64,000 nt of DNA from Vermamoeba vermiformis (GCA_045837725.1 JBEWZL010000056.1:372001-436000), one strand, 5' to 3'; numbered from the stretch's first letter, positions 12,706-26,730 are shown. Translations and numbers: made by a program. Notes: generated by a model not told the origin, from the letters alone.

Positions 12706-12940
12706 TTTGGGCAACGGCCGTTGAGTTAGGTTATTTATCAAGGGGTGCTAGACGCGAGAAGCAGCGAATACCGATCGCCTGCTGTGCTATATACAAGTTA
12801 AATAAATAAGTATCGGACAGAAATATTTGATTGCCCAAATTTCTAACCCGAATTTAGACCCACGTGCTTCTTTGAATCTTTCGCCGATTATTTTATCATA
12901 ATCAACCGTTCGTTGAACCGAACAGCAGTGCGTCTTGTCA
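12706..12940. promoter_or_regulatory. shared divergent promoter region of the BTB and FN3 genes
   Basis: Only 235 bp separate the two divergent start codons, so both promoters must lie here or extend into the genes. No clear TATA box was seen. Confidence 0.45.
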
Positions 12941-15743
12941 ATGAAACTGATCGTGGTATTCTTTGCCATACTATGTTCCGTGTGTGCTGTTGGTGCCACT
13001 ACATTTACGGATGTTGTTGTGCGTGAGATAACTTATTCGACAGCAACAATTCAATGGAATTTAGATCCAGCTAATGGCAAGCCATATTTTAATATATATT
13101 AATTATGATATCGATATTGTAATTAATATAGTAATAGGAGTATTAATTAAATATGGCACGGATGCGTCCTACGGCAAAACAATGAGCCCATTGGAGGGTG
13201 GTCCTGTTACTAACGCAATATATTATATTAGTGGATTATTGCCAGCGACAGAATACCATTTTGCTGTCTGTGCTGGCTCAGAAGCAGATTGCTCTGGAGA
13301 CTACTCATTCCAAACGCTGCCTGCTCCAGATCAAACGCCTCAACCACCCAATCTCCCTCGACAGCATGAAGATTCGTCGTTATTCCCTTTCCCTAGGTAC
13401 GAACTATTAATTTTTCAAGTTGCCTAATAAATTTCTTAAGGGTGCCAGCCATTGATGGCAACACTTTCACAGTGAATGAAGACTGCTCTAATTTGCAAGA
13501 ACTATTGGTCACTGCAGCTGCTATCGAGGGCCCGCTCAATCACGAGATTGTCATCCCTGCCACGGTGGATTGCAGTCACATTGGGCTCGAGAATGAGTAC
13601 CATGCGTGGATCTTGCCAGCACGCAGCGAGAGCAGCACAGGCGAGATTGTGATTAGAACATCTGATGTCGAGTTCTTGCCGCCTCAAGGATCACGTGTCA
13701 CACCTGAGTACCGTGCGCACATGCCCACTATTAGAGCCAATGCGTGGGGTTTGGGTGATTTGTACTCTACTGAATGCGTTGTCGGTAATGTACAGAGTGT
13801 CTTATTCACATGAGATCTAACGCGTGCCAGGCAAGTACTGGTGGTCATTCTTGGACATTAATGATGGCAAGTGGGGGCTCAAGCGATGCGTGGCTGTCAA
13901 TCCCGATACTTGGGAGACTGTGCCGCACACTGACTTTGACACAGTGGCACCAAGCACGTGCACCCCTGACAGCTGGTACTACAATACTAGTGCTACAGCG
14001 CCGTCTCGTGGTGTGTTCTATTGTTCGCCCAATGGTCGGCTCTATCCAATGCGCATGTCAAATATTCAAAGCTTTGCAGCAATTGAAGGTGCGCACCATT
14101 ATCGACTGTTAGGTCTGCACTTCAATGTTGTGTCCTTCCCTAACCCGCCGCCTGACTACTGGAGCCCGGCCTTCGCGACACCAGGTGTGTATTACAAGGG
14201 CTGGTGGTACTTGTATGCCACATCGCATCACATCACCTTCGATCGCTGTCTGTTCATTGGCGGTGAGTATCCAATGCGCATTCAATCGGGGGTCTATGGC
14301 CAGTCAGACTACTTGGCAGTGCTCGACAGCTGGTTTGAAAATGTCACTTATTGGCTGTCGAATGTTGACGCTTATGGCTGCAACCCTTGTACTTCAAGTG
14401 GCATTCAGGTGACGGGAGGGTCATTCGTGAAGATAATCAACAATTATATTGATACGACTGGTATTAACTTGTTCGCCTCGGATGATGCGGATCAAATGAC
14501 CTCGGATGTGGAAGTACTTCGCAATCATTTTAGACGACAAGAGAAATATCGTCTTGGTTCGCAAGAGAACGCTGACTTCAATGGCAAATATTATCAATCG
14601 CGTCACTTGATTGAGATGAAGCGAGGCACGCGATGGTTGATTGAAGGCAACGTGTTTGATCACAACTTCCTCGCACTGAATCAAGGTGGTGCCGTGGTGT
14701 TGAGCAATCGTGTAGCTACCAACACGAGCTTCAGCTTGAGTGACATCTCAGTCGTCAGCAATCACTTCATGCACGTGCCTCAAGCATTTGTTGTCACTGG
14801 TCACAATCCTGGCGCTTATAATCAATATCGGCCTGGTCAGCGCTTTGAATTCTCCAACAATCTCGTGCACAATGTCAGTGCTGCTCAAGTGGCAGCTGGT
14901 GCGCCCTTGGCAAGCAAAGGATTCGCAGTGCTCGTGCAAATGGGTATCGAGGACTTGACATTCACGCACAACACTATTGTGGACATTGAGCCCCCAGGCT
15001 ACTGGCCTGCCGTGTTTTGGTTCTCAGACGGTCCTTCAGCAGGTTTGTTAATGCGCGACAACATCATGGAACTGCGTTGGGGTGATGGGTACGGTGGAAT
15101 TGTTGCACCTGGTTTTGTTGAAGGGACTGCCTCGTTCAATGGTTATTTCTCGAACTGGCACTGTGACAACAATGTGTTCGTTAATATAGCACAACGAGAC
15201 AAGGCTAATTATCCGAGTGACAACTACTGGGTCAATGACACCTCGGAACTGACGTTTGACACCAGCTACAAGATGTCAAGCAACAGTCTCTTCAGCGAAG
15301 GAGCACCAGTGACAGCGGTGTCAGGTCCTGCATCGGATGGCACTGACATTGGTGTCAATCACAAGAGATTGCGATTGGCCCTGGGCTACATTGAAGACAG
15401 CATTCAAGTCGCGCTTGACAGCACTCAGTTCAGCGTGTCATTCACCGCACCAGATACCACTACTCCGTGCTACATTGACGTGGCTGCCGACGCGTCGTTC
15501 ACGTCGTTTGTGCGTACCGAAGGCAGTGTCAAGGACAACACACGACAACTGACAGCTGTTGGACTGCAACCAGCGACTAATTACTACTATCGTGTGTGGT
15601 GCTTTCATGGCTATTCCGGTCAAGCTAAAACAACAGCTTCATCGCTGGTACCTGGGCCGCGTCCAACTTCAAGCAGAGGCGTTTCAAGCTTGAGTTCACC
15701 TCTCGTTCTAATCATTTGCGTTGCTTTAAGGTGGCTACTGTAA
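12941..15743 (+). CDS. GPI-anchored cell-surface protein: FN3 - right-handed beta-helix - FN3 (4 exons, 883 aa)
   Basis: Exons: 12941-13076, 13138-13396, 13441-13784, 13831-15743. A signal peptide (MKLIVVFFAILCSVCAVGA) leads into a fibronectin type III domain (about residues 20-100). Residues ~130-740 read as a parallel beta-helix of the pectate-lyase/polysaccharide-lyase type, with repeated short Asn-rich rungs such as LRNHF, IEGNVFDHN, VVSNHFMH and FSNNLVHN. A second FN3-like domain lies at about 755-845 and a Ser-rich hydrophobic tail (LVLIICVALRWLL) suggests GPI attachment. I see no proven catalytic site, so it may bind or cut polysaccharide. The first intron needs a GC donor (GCAAGC at 13077); no GT donor keeps the FN3 frame. 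Confidence 0.78.
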
Positions 15744-16117
15744 TATACTGATATAAAAAAGTTTATTTTACTTCAGTCGTTTTCGACCGTTGGTGAATTC
15801 TGCCCGACATTTTGTCGGTCCGGTGTCGAGCTCAACAAATCGTCTTACACGTTGCACTCTTCGTGGATCAGCTCTTGTAGATAACAACAATTGTATTGTG
15901 TTTAAATATTTATATTTATTTGTATTTTTAAACAAGGAGCCGTCGTCTTGGGTAAGCAGAGAAAAAACAAGAGACAGATTGAACGAGAAAAATAATCAAA
16001 AGTATATTACGTGCGAACTCATAGAAGCAATTAGACAATTGTCGCGGATTATTGGCATAGAGTGAAATATTAATATTCAAAATTTTCAGCCTTGGATGAC
16101 CGGAAGAAAACTGCGAA
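15744..16117. other. intergenic region upstream of the Roco gene
   Basis: AT-rich, 374 bp. The FN3 gene 3' UTR and the Roco promoter are here. Apparent frames on both strands have no family resemblance. No regulatory element was recognised. Confidence 0.45.
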
Positions 16118-19100
16118 ATGCTTACAGAACTAGTAGATAAAGTATACGAGTTCAATTTATATCTCGCGAAGCTCCAAAAGAATGATCCGTCAGTTGATCA
16201 GCTCTCTTTTCGGATGGATTTCGTCCTTCAAGGCAATGATAATTGGCAGCAGAAAATAGCAAATGCACTCAAAGATAACACAAACGTAACCAGCTTAGAT
16301 TTGAGCAGGTAAGAATCGATCTATATGGTATTTTGATTAAATTGCATTTATTGAAATTACCGCCCGATTCAACTTGGGAGTACTAAATAATGAATTGTCA
16401 CAATTAAATGATGCATGGGCATATCGGACGTCATAGTAAAATTATTAGTGATTTCAGTGCCTATTTCGTGACACGAGACCAGATCAATAAAAATTCACCA
16501 AACCGTTGCAATTTTTTCAAGTCTCGCTTGGACTTGAACTAGCCATATGCAATATTATGGCCATATCGATATTAGTGATTTCACCGGAGTTTAGGCATTA
16601 TTATCGTACTAATAACTTGGTATATTTTTCAGAAATCCTAGCTTTGGCGATGAGGGGGCTAAAGAACTGACGCATGTGCTGCGCGATAACAAATACATCA
16701 CGAAAGTCAACTTGAGCGCGACGAAATTAGGCCACGAAGGCTGCGAGGCCTTGGCTGAAGCGTTGCGGACTAATGAAGCGATAACAGAGCTCAATATAAG
16801 TGAAAATCCCGGTACGTTAACTGCAGACTTGTTTATTTGCATTACACACTATAGCGTTAAATTGTGCCACATCCCAAGTGTGACACACACATCCGGACTC
16901 AGACTGTTGGTCTTAACTTCCCTCTTCTGATGAATATATTGCTTCGTAGATATGAAAGATGGATTGGACGCATTGTTGGACTCGTTAAAGTATAATAGGA
17001 CACTACGGACGCTCGATCTGTCCGGAGATCAGATCGGACCAAACAAAGTACGTGATATCGAAACATGGGATCAATTGACACGATTTTACGAGCTTATTCA
17101 TGAATTGATTCATTTCCGGAAATAGCACCATCCAGAAATAGCGCGGTGCACAAAACTTATTGTGCCACACATTTTGCTTTTATTTCCATATTTGTTGTGT
17201 TTCTAATAATACTTATCACAACTATCAATAGGTTGAAAAATTTGGAGCAGCTTTGCATGCCAATACAACACTACTCGAACTCAATCTTTCAAATAATGTT
17301 CTGAAAAGTGAGGGTGCAGAGGACTTTTTTGCCGTGCTGCGGTCACCAAATGTGCATTTGAAACACTTGGATGTGTCGCAGAACGAACTCGAGCCTGATT
17401 GCGTGAGTGCTGTTGCATCCGCTATTCGCGCTAATTCATCGCTCGAGTCGCTATCTATGCGTGGCAATCCAATTGGACATTGCTTAGCACCAATCATTAA
17501 GGCATTATCAAAGAATGGAACATTAAAGTAAGTTTATATCATTTAAATGGTTGTACATCGCGAAATTATTCCTAATTAGTACATGACGATTCCAAACACA
17601 ATCTTCCTCTGTTTTAATTTCTAATGAACCAAATGAACAGGAAACTAGACTTGAGCAGTACGGGTATTGGCCGCAAGGGCGAGTCCGAGTTTGCTCAGCT
17701 TTTGGAGAATCTAAAATTGCGTGCCCGAGACGCGAGTCGCGTCCAAGTGCTGGATGACTCGGAACCGGGCCAGCAATCACCAACCAACGTGCCTGATGAT
17801 AGTACATTGCAGAGTGGCGATGAGCGCAAACACGATAAGAAGCGCAAGAGCAGCAAACGGCGGATAGTGCAACAAGAAGATGACGACAACAGTTACAACA
17901 GTCACAATAGCGGCAAGAGCACGAGCAGCATGACTGATTTGCACATCTCCAAAGACAATAGATGTGCACTAGAAGAGCTTATATTAGCAAGAAACAATAT
18001 TGAGGGAATGCGATTGATTAGTGTAAGTTTCCAAATATGGAAATTATTGCAATATTCGGAATTTATACTAATCCAAAATAGGCTTTGAAAACAAATGAAA
18101 CGCTCACTGCGTTGAGTCTGGCGAGCAATCCACTATCACAAGACTCTTTTGATGCATTGTTGCAGTACGTATTAACTAAATTCCTTAAACGTATCACAAC
18201 TCATTCATTGTGTAGTCTCCTCCAAACGAGTCCTTATTTGAACTCGGTGGATTTGAGCGAAGTTGCACTGATCGGTGACAAAGAAGCCGTTCAGTTCGCA
18301 GACATGTTGAAGAACGAAGCGGTGACTATTTCAGGTCTCAGTCTGGCACGCACTCGCATTGAAGAGCGCGGCAGTCACACGCTGTTAGAGGCTGTGAAGA
18401 AGAACAAGACACTTATTTCACTCAACTTGAAGGGAGTGCGCATCAGTACCGAGGACCTCAAAGACATTACAAATTGGTTCGTGACTAGTCCCACGATGTT
18501 TATATTAGAAGTCGATCAAGATGACAAAAAAGGACTGTTACGAACAAAGAATTTGGAGCACTTGGGCTTGTCACGATTCCCTCCAGCCTTATTTAAGATG
18601 ACCAACTTGCAGCGACTGAACATCAGCAACAATCAAATCGTTGAAATTCCCGATGACATTGCACATTTGAAAGAACTCCGCGAACTCGATGTCAGCAACA
18701 ATAGATTGGTCGCACTACCTCCGGCACTAGGACAGTTGAAAGACACGCTCAAGTCACTGAGATTTCATAATAACCCGTTGAAAACTCCGCCAAGAGACAT
18801 TATTCACAAACCTGTGAAAATTATTTTGGGCTACTTGAAGGATCTTCAGGGCGGTTTTGAAGACATTTATCGTGTAAAAATGATGGTCGTTGGCCAAGAA
18901 AATGTCGGCAAAACAACTTTGTTGAAACTGCTCTCCAAGAAAGCACGAAAGAAGTATGTAACTCAATTTAACACTATTGCCAACATCGAATACTGACCAA
19001 TGTTTAGAATGCCTAAGAAACCTCGCGAAGAAGAGAAAGAGAACAAATCGAAGCCCATTGCCATGTTGCACAGCAAGAAAGGGCTTCGGAAATATCTGAG

Positions 19101-22100
19101 TACTGACGGCATTGATATCTCTGACGTGTAAGTTTGACGATAACTTCATGCGTGTTCATGTGTTAAAATATGCTATTGGACAGTACGTTAGAAGTCACGT
19201 TTGATGAAGACGGCAAAAAGGTCAAGAAGCCCGTGACAGTATCGACATGGGACTTTGCAGGCCAAGAGATCTACTACACAACACACGAGTTTTTTCTCTC
19301 GGATCATTCAGTGTTTCTACTTGTGTGGGATTTATCCAAGGACGAACAAGACAGTCGCGTGGCATTTTGGTTGAACTCAATTCACTCACGCGCCCCCAAT
19401 GCGCCGATCATACTCGTTGGCACTCATTTAGACGATCCTGTCTGTTTGCAAGAAGGCTACGTCGAGAACGTATTGAAGAAGTTAAAAGAAAAATACAAGC
19501 CTCGATTCCCGATGCTCAAACACGCCTTCGCTGTTAGTTGTGCGTGGAGCAATGCTGACGGCATGATTGCACTATTAGAGTCCATTCGAGTAACGATATC
19601 TGAAATGTCTATCATGGGCCAGTCTATTCCCAAGACGTAAGTGAGGTTGCTTTCATGACTTTGCAAACTAATCGTATCACAGGTACTTGGCTCTTGAGAA
19701 CGTGATTCGCGAAGAAAAACGCGTGTGTAATCCACCGTACAAAAGCTGGAAGACCTTCACGCAGATGGCATCTCTATGTAATATAAAAGGCGACGAGCTG
19801 AAACGCTGCGCAGAAGTACTTCACGCGATGGGTTCTATCGTGTGGTTTGACGACCCCAAACTTGGCCTCAACGACTTGGTCATTTTGGATTGTAAATATT
19901 TGACGAACATCTTTGCGACTATCATCACGACGAAACACAACTACATCAAGGACGGAATTTTGCCTCACTCTGTCTTGCGCGTAAGTTTTAAATCATTCAT
20001 CTTACTCGGCGTGCACTGACAGACTTACAGCACATTTGGAAACCTCCTCAATACCCCTTGGAAATTCACACTCAACTGCTGCAGTTACTCGAAAAGTTTG
20101 AAATCGCTTACCGGTTAGACCAGTCCAGTCTGCGAGGGCGAAGTTCAAGTTTCTCATTAGATGTGCCAGCAAAAGCACACTTCGCTCCTGGAGATCTCGA
20201 GTTCAGTCTAGTGCCCAGTCTGCTGCCGATTGAACGACCGAACATTGACGTTCTGTGGCGAAAGTACGACTTGTCTCAAGTGCAGTACGATCGTATCTAC
20301 GAGTTTGAATTCTTGCCCAAAGCGCTGTTCTCACGTCTTATGGTCCGATTGTTGTACTACGCCGACAAGATCCACAAGTACTGGCGCAAAGGACTCGTGG
20401 CCTCAGCTGACGACACGCTGTTCTTGCTCGAAATGTTCCCGACTAAGAACAGAATTCAAGTCACTGTGCGTGGAGGAAAGAACCCTGGTGCAGTGTTGAA
20501 GGACCTAATAGAAACCATTGAAGGCTTTATTGTTCTTACGAACTGGTGGCAGATCAATGTCACTCGTAAGATCACGTGTCCTCACTGCCTTCAAGAACTT
20601 GCCAGCCTCTACAACCCGCAAGAAAGTGACAGCGAGAGTGAATCAGTCTCGACGGTGTCACGGTCACTGAGAACTAGCTTTGACGAGTACTCATCGAAAG
20701 CGACCTTGCATCGATTCGATCGCAAGCAGAAAGAAAAAGAAAAGAAGAAGAGCAAGAACAAGCATAAGAAGCTCCCCAAGAAGACTAAACAACAGCGCCA
20801 CTCTATTTCTGTTACCGAGAATAGCAGCCAAGAACTTATCACAGCTTCTATCTCGAACTCCAATCCCGAGTTGTTCGAACCAACAGTGTTTGAACTGGCG
20901 GAATGTGAACGAGCAGCATCAGCTGGTGTTTGGTTCTTGCGCTGTCACGGCATTCACCCTGTGCGATTAGACGCTCTCGCACCGGACATTACCTTGTCAG
21001 ATCACGAGCGATTCAAAATTCCCTACGATGAATTGCACCTCGGCGAAGAGATTGGTACTGGTACTTATGGTAACATCAAGAAAGCCGAGTGGCAAGGCCA
21101 AATCGTTGCCGTGAAACAATTGAAGCGCGAAGAGGAAGGTCCAGGAGAGCGCGAGAAGGTGTTCAACGACTTCAGGCGCGAAGTGTGGATTATGAGCGGC
21201 ATCAAGCACCCTAATGTCGTCAATTTGATTGGCTTCTGTTTGCAGCCGCAGTTCTGTTTGATCATGGAGTTCTTGCCGTACGGTGATCTCTACTCGTTCA
21301 TTCACAACAAAGAACAAGTTCTCGATATGCCACGAGTGCTCAAGATTGCATTGGACATTGCATGTGGCATGCGACATCTACACTCTGCCACACCGCCATT
21401 CGTGCACCGTGATCTTAAGTCACCCAATATTTTGGTAAGTACATAGGCACGAAAGATGAAAACAATTATTAATTCTCTTGTAGATGGTGGACAGTGATCC
21501 TATGAAGCCTGTTATGGCGAAGGTCGGTGACTTCGGCCTCAGTTCGCGCATGTTTGTTCCTTACCTGCGCGAGACTATGCGCCATCGTCTCGTTGAAAAT
21601 CCAACGTGGTTAGCTCCGGAAATTACACGTGAGGAAGAATTCAACGAGAAATCTGACATCTACGCGTACGGCATCATCTTGTGGGAACTCTTGACGCGCA
21701 AACATCCTTTCGAAGATTGGGGCTTCAACTTCATGTTCGAGTTGGAAGACGCGGTCAAACTTGAGAAGAAACGACCTGACATTCCTTCTGATTGCCCTGA
21801 TGTGTTGTCCAAGCTAGTGCGTGACTGCTGGGAGGACGATCCAACTTTGCGCCCCTCGTTCACTGACATTATGGAGCTGTTGATCACCCTCGTCAAAGAG
21901 AAGTGCGCAAACAAGGTGACAATACCGCCAACTTACTACGTTGGCACGCGCTGGGAGAGTGGTACGTAATGTAAAGTGACCGCAAGGAATGCTGCTAACA
22001 ATTGGGGTAGAATTTGTGACTGAAGATGTGCATCGCACGCTTTCAACTACTCACGACAGTGCGCGAAGACGTGTGTCACGCACTAACTTGCAGTACAGCA

Positions 22101-23906
22101 ATAACAACATGGAGGACAATGAGTTTGGTAAGCCTCTATCTCTTTATTCACGCGACTGGTACTAACCACTAGCAGACCCTTCTCCTGCCTCACTCAAGCT
22201 GCAAGGCCGTTTCTTCAAGAAGCTGAAATGGTACAACCCTGACGTGGAGATTGTTGAGCTGCTGTCAGTGCCGGAGAACCAGATCTGGGCAGGTGGAAGT
22301 GACGGCTCCGTATCAATTTGGAACTCACTGAGCGGTGAACTTGTCGATCGTAACTACAACGTGCATCGCAACAGTCCAATCACGGCTATGATTACGATTG
22401 GCCAAGGCACAGTTGTTCCTCCAACGTCAATGACCCAGTTGACGCGTCACGCATCGAACACGCAAGTGACGACGCACAACACAGGTGTCTGCGTGTGGAC
22501 GTGTGGACAGCACGATGACAAGATCAATGTCTGGGCGGTACGACCACTCGAGCAACAGACCAATCTGTTGGTTACTTCGCAAAACATGATTGCTATGTTG
22601 TTCGTGAAGGTTGATGGTGCGAACAAGGACAAGTCGTGGAGACAACGCATCTGTCAGATCAAGGACAGACAGCTGCTGGTTCATGAGGCTGACAAGTTGT
22701 TACACGTACTTGAATTGGAGGGCAACAATCACGGTGTCGCTGATCCCTTCGCGCACGGTGAGAATTGCTTCTACTTGGACTCACCTGAACCAGCACGTTA
22801 TTACTTCCAAGTTCCGCATCAGGACAGCTTCCAGGACTGGCTCATGGTCTTGAAGGCCTGGCAAAAACCAACGTCGCTGGATGGCAACATGATCCGCCTA
22901 GCTTCCATTCAGAACACGCACACTGTCGGTCTTACATGCTTAGTGGAAGTGAGCGGACAAGTCTGGTCTGGTGACACGCGCGGCAACATCTGTGTCTGGG
23001 ATGTGAAGGTAAGTGCACATCATTGCTGACATCTGCTTCTAGAACGCTAACACTTTATTGTAGGAGCGACGGTTGCTGAAGCGATTGAAGTTGTTCCGTG
23101 AGGGTGAAGCAGACGTTCCATCATCCACCAAAGTCAGAACGATGCTGTACGCCAACATGTTCGTGTGGGTGGCTATCGAGAACTACTTGTATTGCATTGA
23201 CCCGATCCGCTATTCAATGGTCTCTACAGTCGTCATGCCGAGTGGTATCAACTGCATGATTGGCGTGAAGTTGGCAACCGGAAAGAAGCTGTGGGTAGCT
23301 CTCCAAGACAGCACGATCAAAGTGTTCGACATTGAAGAAGGGCTCAAGGAATATCGTCGCAAATACTCGATTGCCTCTGCTTCCACACCAATCATTGAAG
23401 TGCACGACGAATCGAAGCGCATGACAACACGTCTGGCCCTGGTCGACAAACACGGTGAAGAGAGCAGTCCTTCATTTGAGCACAAGGGCAACAACACCAA
23501 TCACAACAATGCGGGCAGTGACGCAGATGTGACGCCAGTGCGAAAGACATCACGCAAGCACCGTGAGATCGAGTCCAAACAACTGCGACGTCATCAACGC
23601 GCAGAGTTCCCGTGCATTAAGACAATGGGCCCTATTCCACTCATGGGCGTGCAAGACTTTGTAAATATTCAATCCAACTGGATCTGGTCTGCTGGTGACG
23701 ACGGAGTAATTCGCATTTGGAACGCATCGGTAAGTCTTTTGTCTATTCAGACTCAAGCATTTCATAGTCTAATCTCTGTATTGTAGACGTATGAAATGTT
23801 TGCTGTATTGGAGAAGAAGCACGATGGACCTATTACGATGATGATTCTTTGGGGCACAACTGTGTGGTCAGCGAGCAAAGGAGGCACGATCTGCATCTGG
23901 ACTTAA
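16118..23906 (+). CDS. Roco family protein kinase: LRR - Roc GTPase - COR - kinase - WD40 (16 exons, 2151 aa)
   Basis: Exons: 16118-16308, 16633-16811, 16950-17047, 17232-17527, 17641-18022, 18082-18164, 18216-18953, 19008-19127, 19184-19636, 19683-19980, 20031-21434, 21484-21961, 22011-22127, 22176-23008, 23064-23729, 23787-23906. Ribonuclease-inhibitor-type LRRs (1-255), a charged linker, more LRRs (to ~620), then Roc with P-loop GQENVGKTTLL (~636), switch II DFAGQE (~719) and GTHLDD. COR covers about 800-1130 and contains a CPHC pair. The TKL-type kinase (~1275-1560) has GTGTYG, VAVK, HRDLKSPN, DFGLS and WLAPE, so it should be active. WD40-like repeats fill 1613-2151. This is the LRRK2/Dictyostelium Roco architecture, in which a GTPase module controls the kinase. 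A Lys-rich stretch (~1125-1155) may be a disordered linker. Confidence 0.93.
16309..16632 (+). other. long first intron of the Roco gene (324 nt)
   Basis: Donor GTAAGA, acceptor TTTTTCAG, phase 2. It is AT-rich and holds no recognisable exon, although such 5' introns can host regulatory sites. Confidence 0.6.
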
Positions 23907-23959
23907 CCAAACTGTACTATTATTGCGATTCTTGTTCTGAAATCATAAATAATGTAAAT

Positions 23960-26588
23960 ATGCAACTACTAGTGGCTGGTCTTTTTATTTCAGTCTTGGT
24001 TGTCACAATCGTCACGTGGTTCAGCACGATGTGAGTAGTTTTTGCGAGTCTATTAACTCGAGGTAATAAGTAGATCTACAACACATCTATTGGTCTTAAA
24101 GTGATCAGTTCCTTAACAACTATGGAGACCAAGTAGGTTCAGACCTATCACAAATATTCGTAAATTACGATTCAATTTTGAATTAAACAGCAGCTTCAAT
24201 TTTTACGATTATATTTTACCAAGTATATTTCAATCTAAACGGTTTAGTCGAATGCGATTAATGATTTTAATTTTTAATTTTTCAATTTTGTAGAGATCAA
24301 TCCCAGAACACTTCTGAGGAGGGCCAAAAATTGCAAAATATTGCTCAAAATAATGGGTCGGAAAATACAGTTGTATTAGAGCCGTCTAACGAAAAGAAGG
24401 AAAATGAGCAGAAATCCGCTACCGACACGACAGTTGAGAGTCCACAGAAATCGATTATGACTCCTAGTGAAGTCGTTGAAGCAACAAACGCGAATTCATC
24501 AAAAAAACTACTTTCAAATCGTCAGATCGCGAGCGTCATTGTCGAGATACTTAAAGATCATGGAGGATCGCTACCATTGGAACATATTGCCGAGGAATTC
24601 GCTAAAAAGACTCAAATACCATTGATTATGCTGGTTAGAATTAAATTAAAGGTAAGGGTAATTATTTTTCAGAGTCCGATCTCACATTTTGCAACAGACC
24701 TTCTTAGAGCGATTTCGTGAATTTGATGTTACCCAAGGCGTGGTTAAATTAGCACAACCTAAAGTCAATGCCGATCCCGCTATAACTCAACGCAAAGCAG
24801 AGCTCGTGGAGTGTTTGAAAAAATACCTCATGTCGTCAGATCCACCCATTCTGACGTTGAATTACATTAGCAAAATGTTCAAAGACGACAAGAAGATTCA
24901 CATTCGCGACTTTATCAAACAAAGCGTCAAAGTGTTTCTGAAAGGCGAAAGCGCAACATTTACAGTAATTGAAGGAGGAAACAACCGCGCAGCCGTCACG
25001 TTAGCGGAACTGGCACGTGACAAGCCTGACATGGTCACCGAGTTCATGAAGCGAATTACAGGCCCAGTGCGCGATGACGCCGACGACAAGGGCGATGGCA
25101 GCGATGAAATAGAGAACACTAATGCACCGTGGGACGAGCAACAACGTCACGCGTTTGACAGACTCTGCACGTGTGACATCAGCCGTAATTTTGATGTGAG
25201 AAATGTCGGCAAGAAAATCCTTAAAATTGGCGTTCAAGACGGGCACAGGTTCGTGCAAATATTGATGGAAAAGGCTTTGGAGAAACCTGCTCGTGCTCAT
25301 TTATTTGCAGCATTGTGCTCGTACTTGACAAAAGCCTTCCCAAGCGTAAGTAGAGGTTTAATACTTCGTTTGTTTGCTAAATTCTGCGATTCAGGAATTC
25401 AAAGCCAACTTGCTGGAAGCTGTGTGGCAAAACTTCAAGCGAGTTTTGGAGACCAGCAAAGAAGGAGAAGACGGACAGTGGTACGCGCTGTTCACGTTCA
25501 TCAAAGTACTGTTCAAGAAGAACTTCCTCAAAGCGACGACTGTGTTCAAAATAGTTGCACATTTGATCTATGCCGTGGAACATCCCAAGCCACATCACTT
25601 AGCTGTGCTATATCCGCTGTTTGACAGACAACCATTGCTCACTGAGCCGAAAATATTCGACGATTTGGCGCACACTCGTGGATCAGCAGTCGAATTTCAA
25701 CAGACCTTGCAACGCATCAGTGCTTTGGAAAAACTTTGCACGTTTAAACCAAATAACAACAATAATAATACAACCAAAGCCGAGGTAGAGAATACAGCTG
25801 ATGACGCAGAATCAGCTGACAACAAAGAAGTGAAGTCTGATGATGAAGAACAAGTGATTGACGAGAAGTCAGTGCCTCCTTCGACTCCGTTGTTAGACAG
25901 CGTGAACAACAATTTTGCTGCTGCGCCTTCATACCAAGGCACGGAATATCTATGGGTCAATACCCTAGTCTTATTCAAAGAGTTTGTCGAGGCCTTGAAT
26001 GGTCAACTGGTCCTCGCAGTCGACGCGCAGTTCAACAATGATGATTCTTTGGGTCTATTAACAGTAGGCACAGCTCAACGAGTATACATATTAGACATTA
26101 CATCCGGCGATGCAACTCTTGTTCAAGCCTTGTTTGGTCAATTGAAAACTACCTTTGAAGACGCGCGTGTCGTCAAAGTGATGCACGACAGCAGACCACT
26201 AGTGTCGCACTTGCAACTGACAAAAGGTGTTGCAATCAACAACATTTTTGACACGCAAATCAGTTACGAGCTGTTGAGACAAATGCAGCACGATAATCAG
26301 CACACAGAACAAGTCACACCTTACAGCGAGCCATTGGGCATGAATGGACTGTTTGAAAAGTTCTCGCTCGGCCCTAATGTCAACAAGACACTCATCTCGG
26401 TGCTCAATCGCTCTGAAAACACATTTTGGAATGTTAGACCGTTGAAGCTACCTGTTGTGGAGTATTTGGTCTTTAACGGCAAGAACTTGCTCAGCGCGTA
26501 CTTCAAGCTGATCCAGCAGTTAACGGTCGAATTCCATACCTCTATTTGGTTCATTAATCATGCTTATAGCAAACAATTGAAAAAATAA
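23960..26588 (+). CDS. membrane-anchored protein with winged-helix, MIF4G-like and degenerate 3'-5' exonuclease domains (4 exons, 756 aa)
   Basis: Exons: 23960-24030, 24294-24651, 24698-25345, 25395-26588. The first exon codes only a transmembrane anchor (LLVAGLFISVLVVTIVTW). Two winged-helix-like segments (~85-155 and ~165-225), an alpha-helical MIF4G-like repeat region (~290-450; LMEKALEKPARAHLFAALC) and an RNase D/EXD-like domain (~530-720) follow. In the last, the first catalytic motif reads LAVDAQF instead of DxE and the second reads KVMHDSRPLVSHL, so catalytic acids are partly missing and nuclease activity is doubtful. EXD1/Egalitarian-type proteins use such domains for RNA binding and adaptor roles. 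ER-surface RNA binding is an inference. The start codon is only 53 bp after the Roco stop. Asn and acidic low-complexity residues separate the domains. Confidence 0.72.
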
Positions 26589-26730
26589 TGGACAGAGTGA
26601 ATGTTGCGTAATAAACTGTACAGCTTTTTTTTTCTTATTCGGGCATTTTATCAATTTTATTTGTTAACGCCGCTTCGCTGCGACCACGTCATTGTAAATC
26701 CCTCACAAAACTGAACAACATTAAATAACC

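Noticed and set aside
20690-20800. Lys-rich stretch between COR and kinase as a separate gene or frameshift
   Set aside because: The exon is continuous in frame with COR before and kinase after; it reads as a disordered linker.
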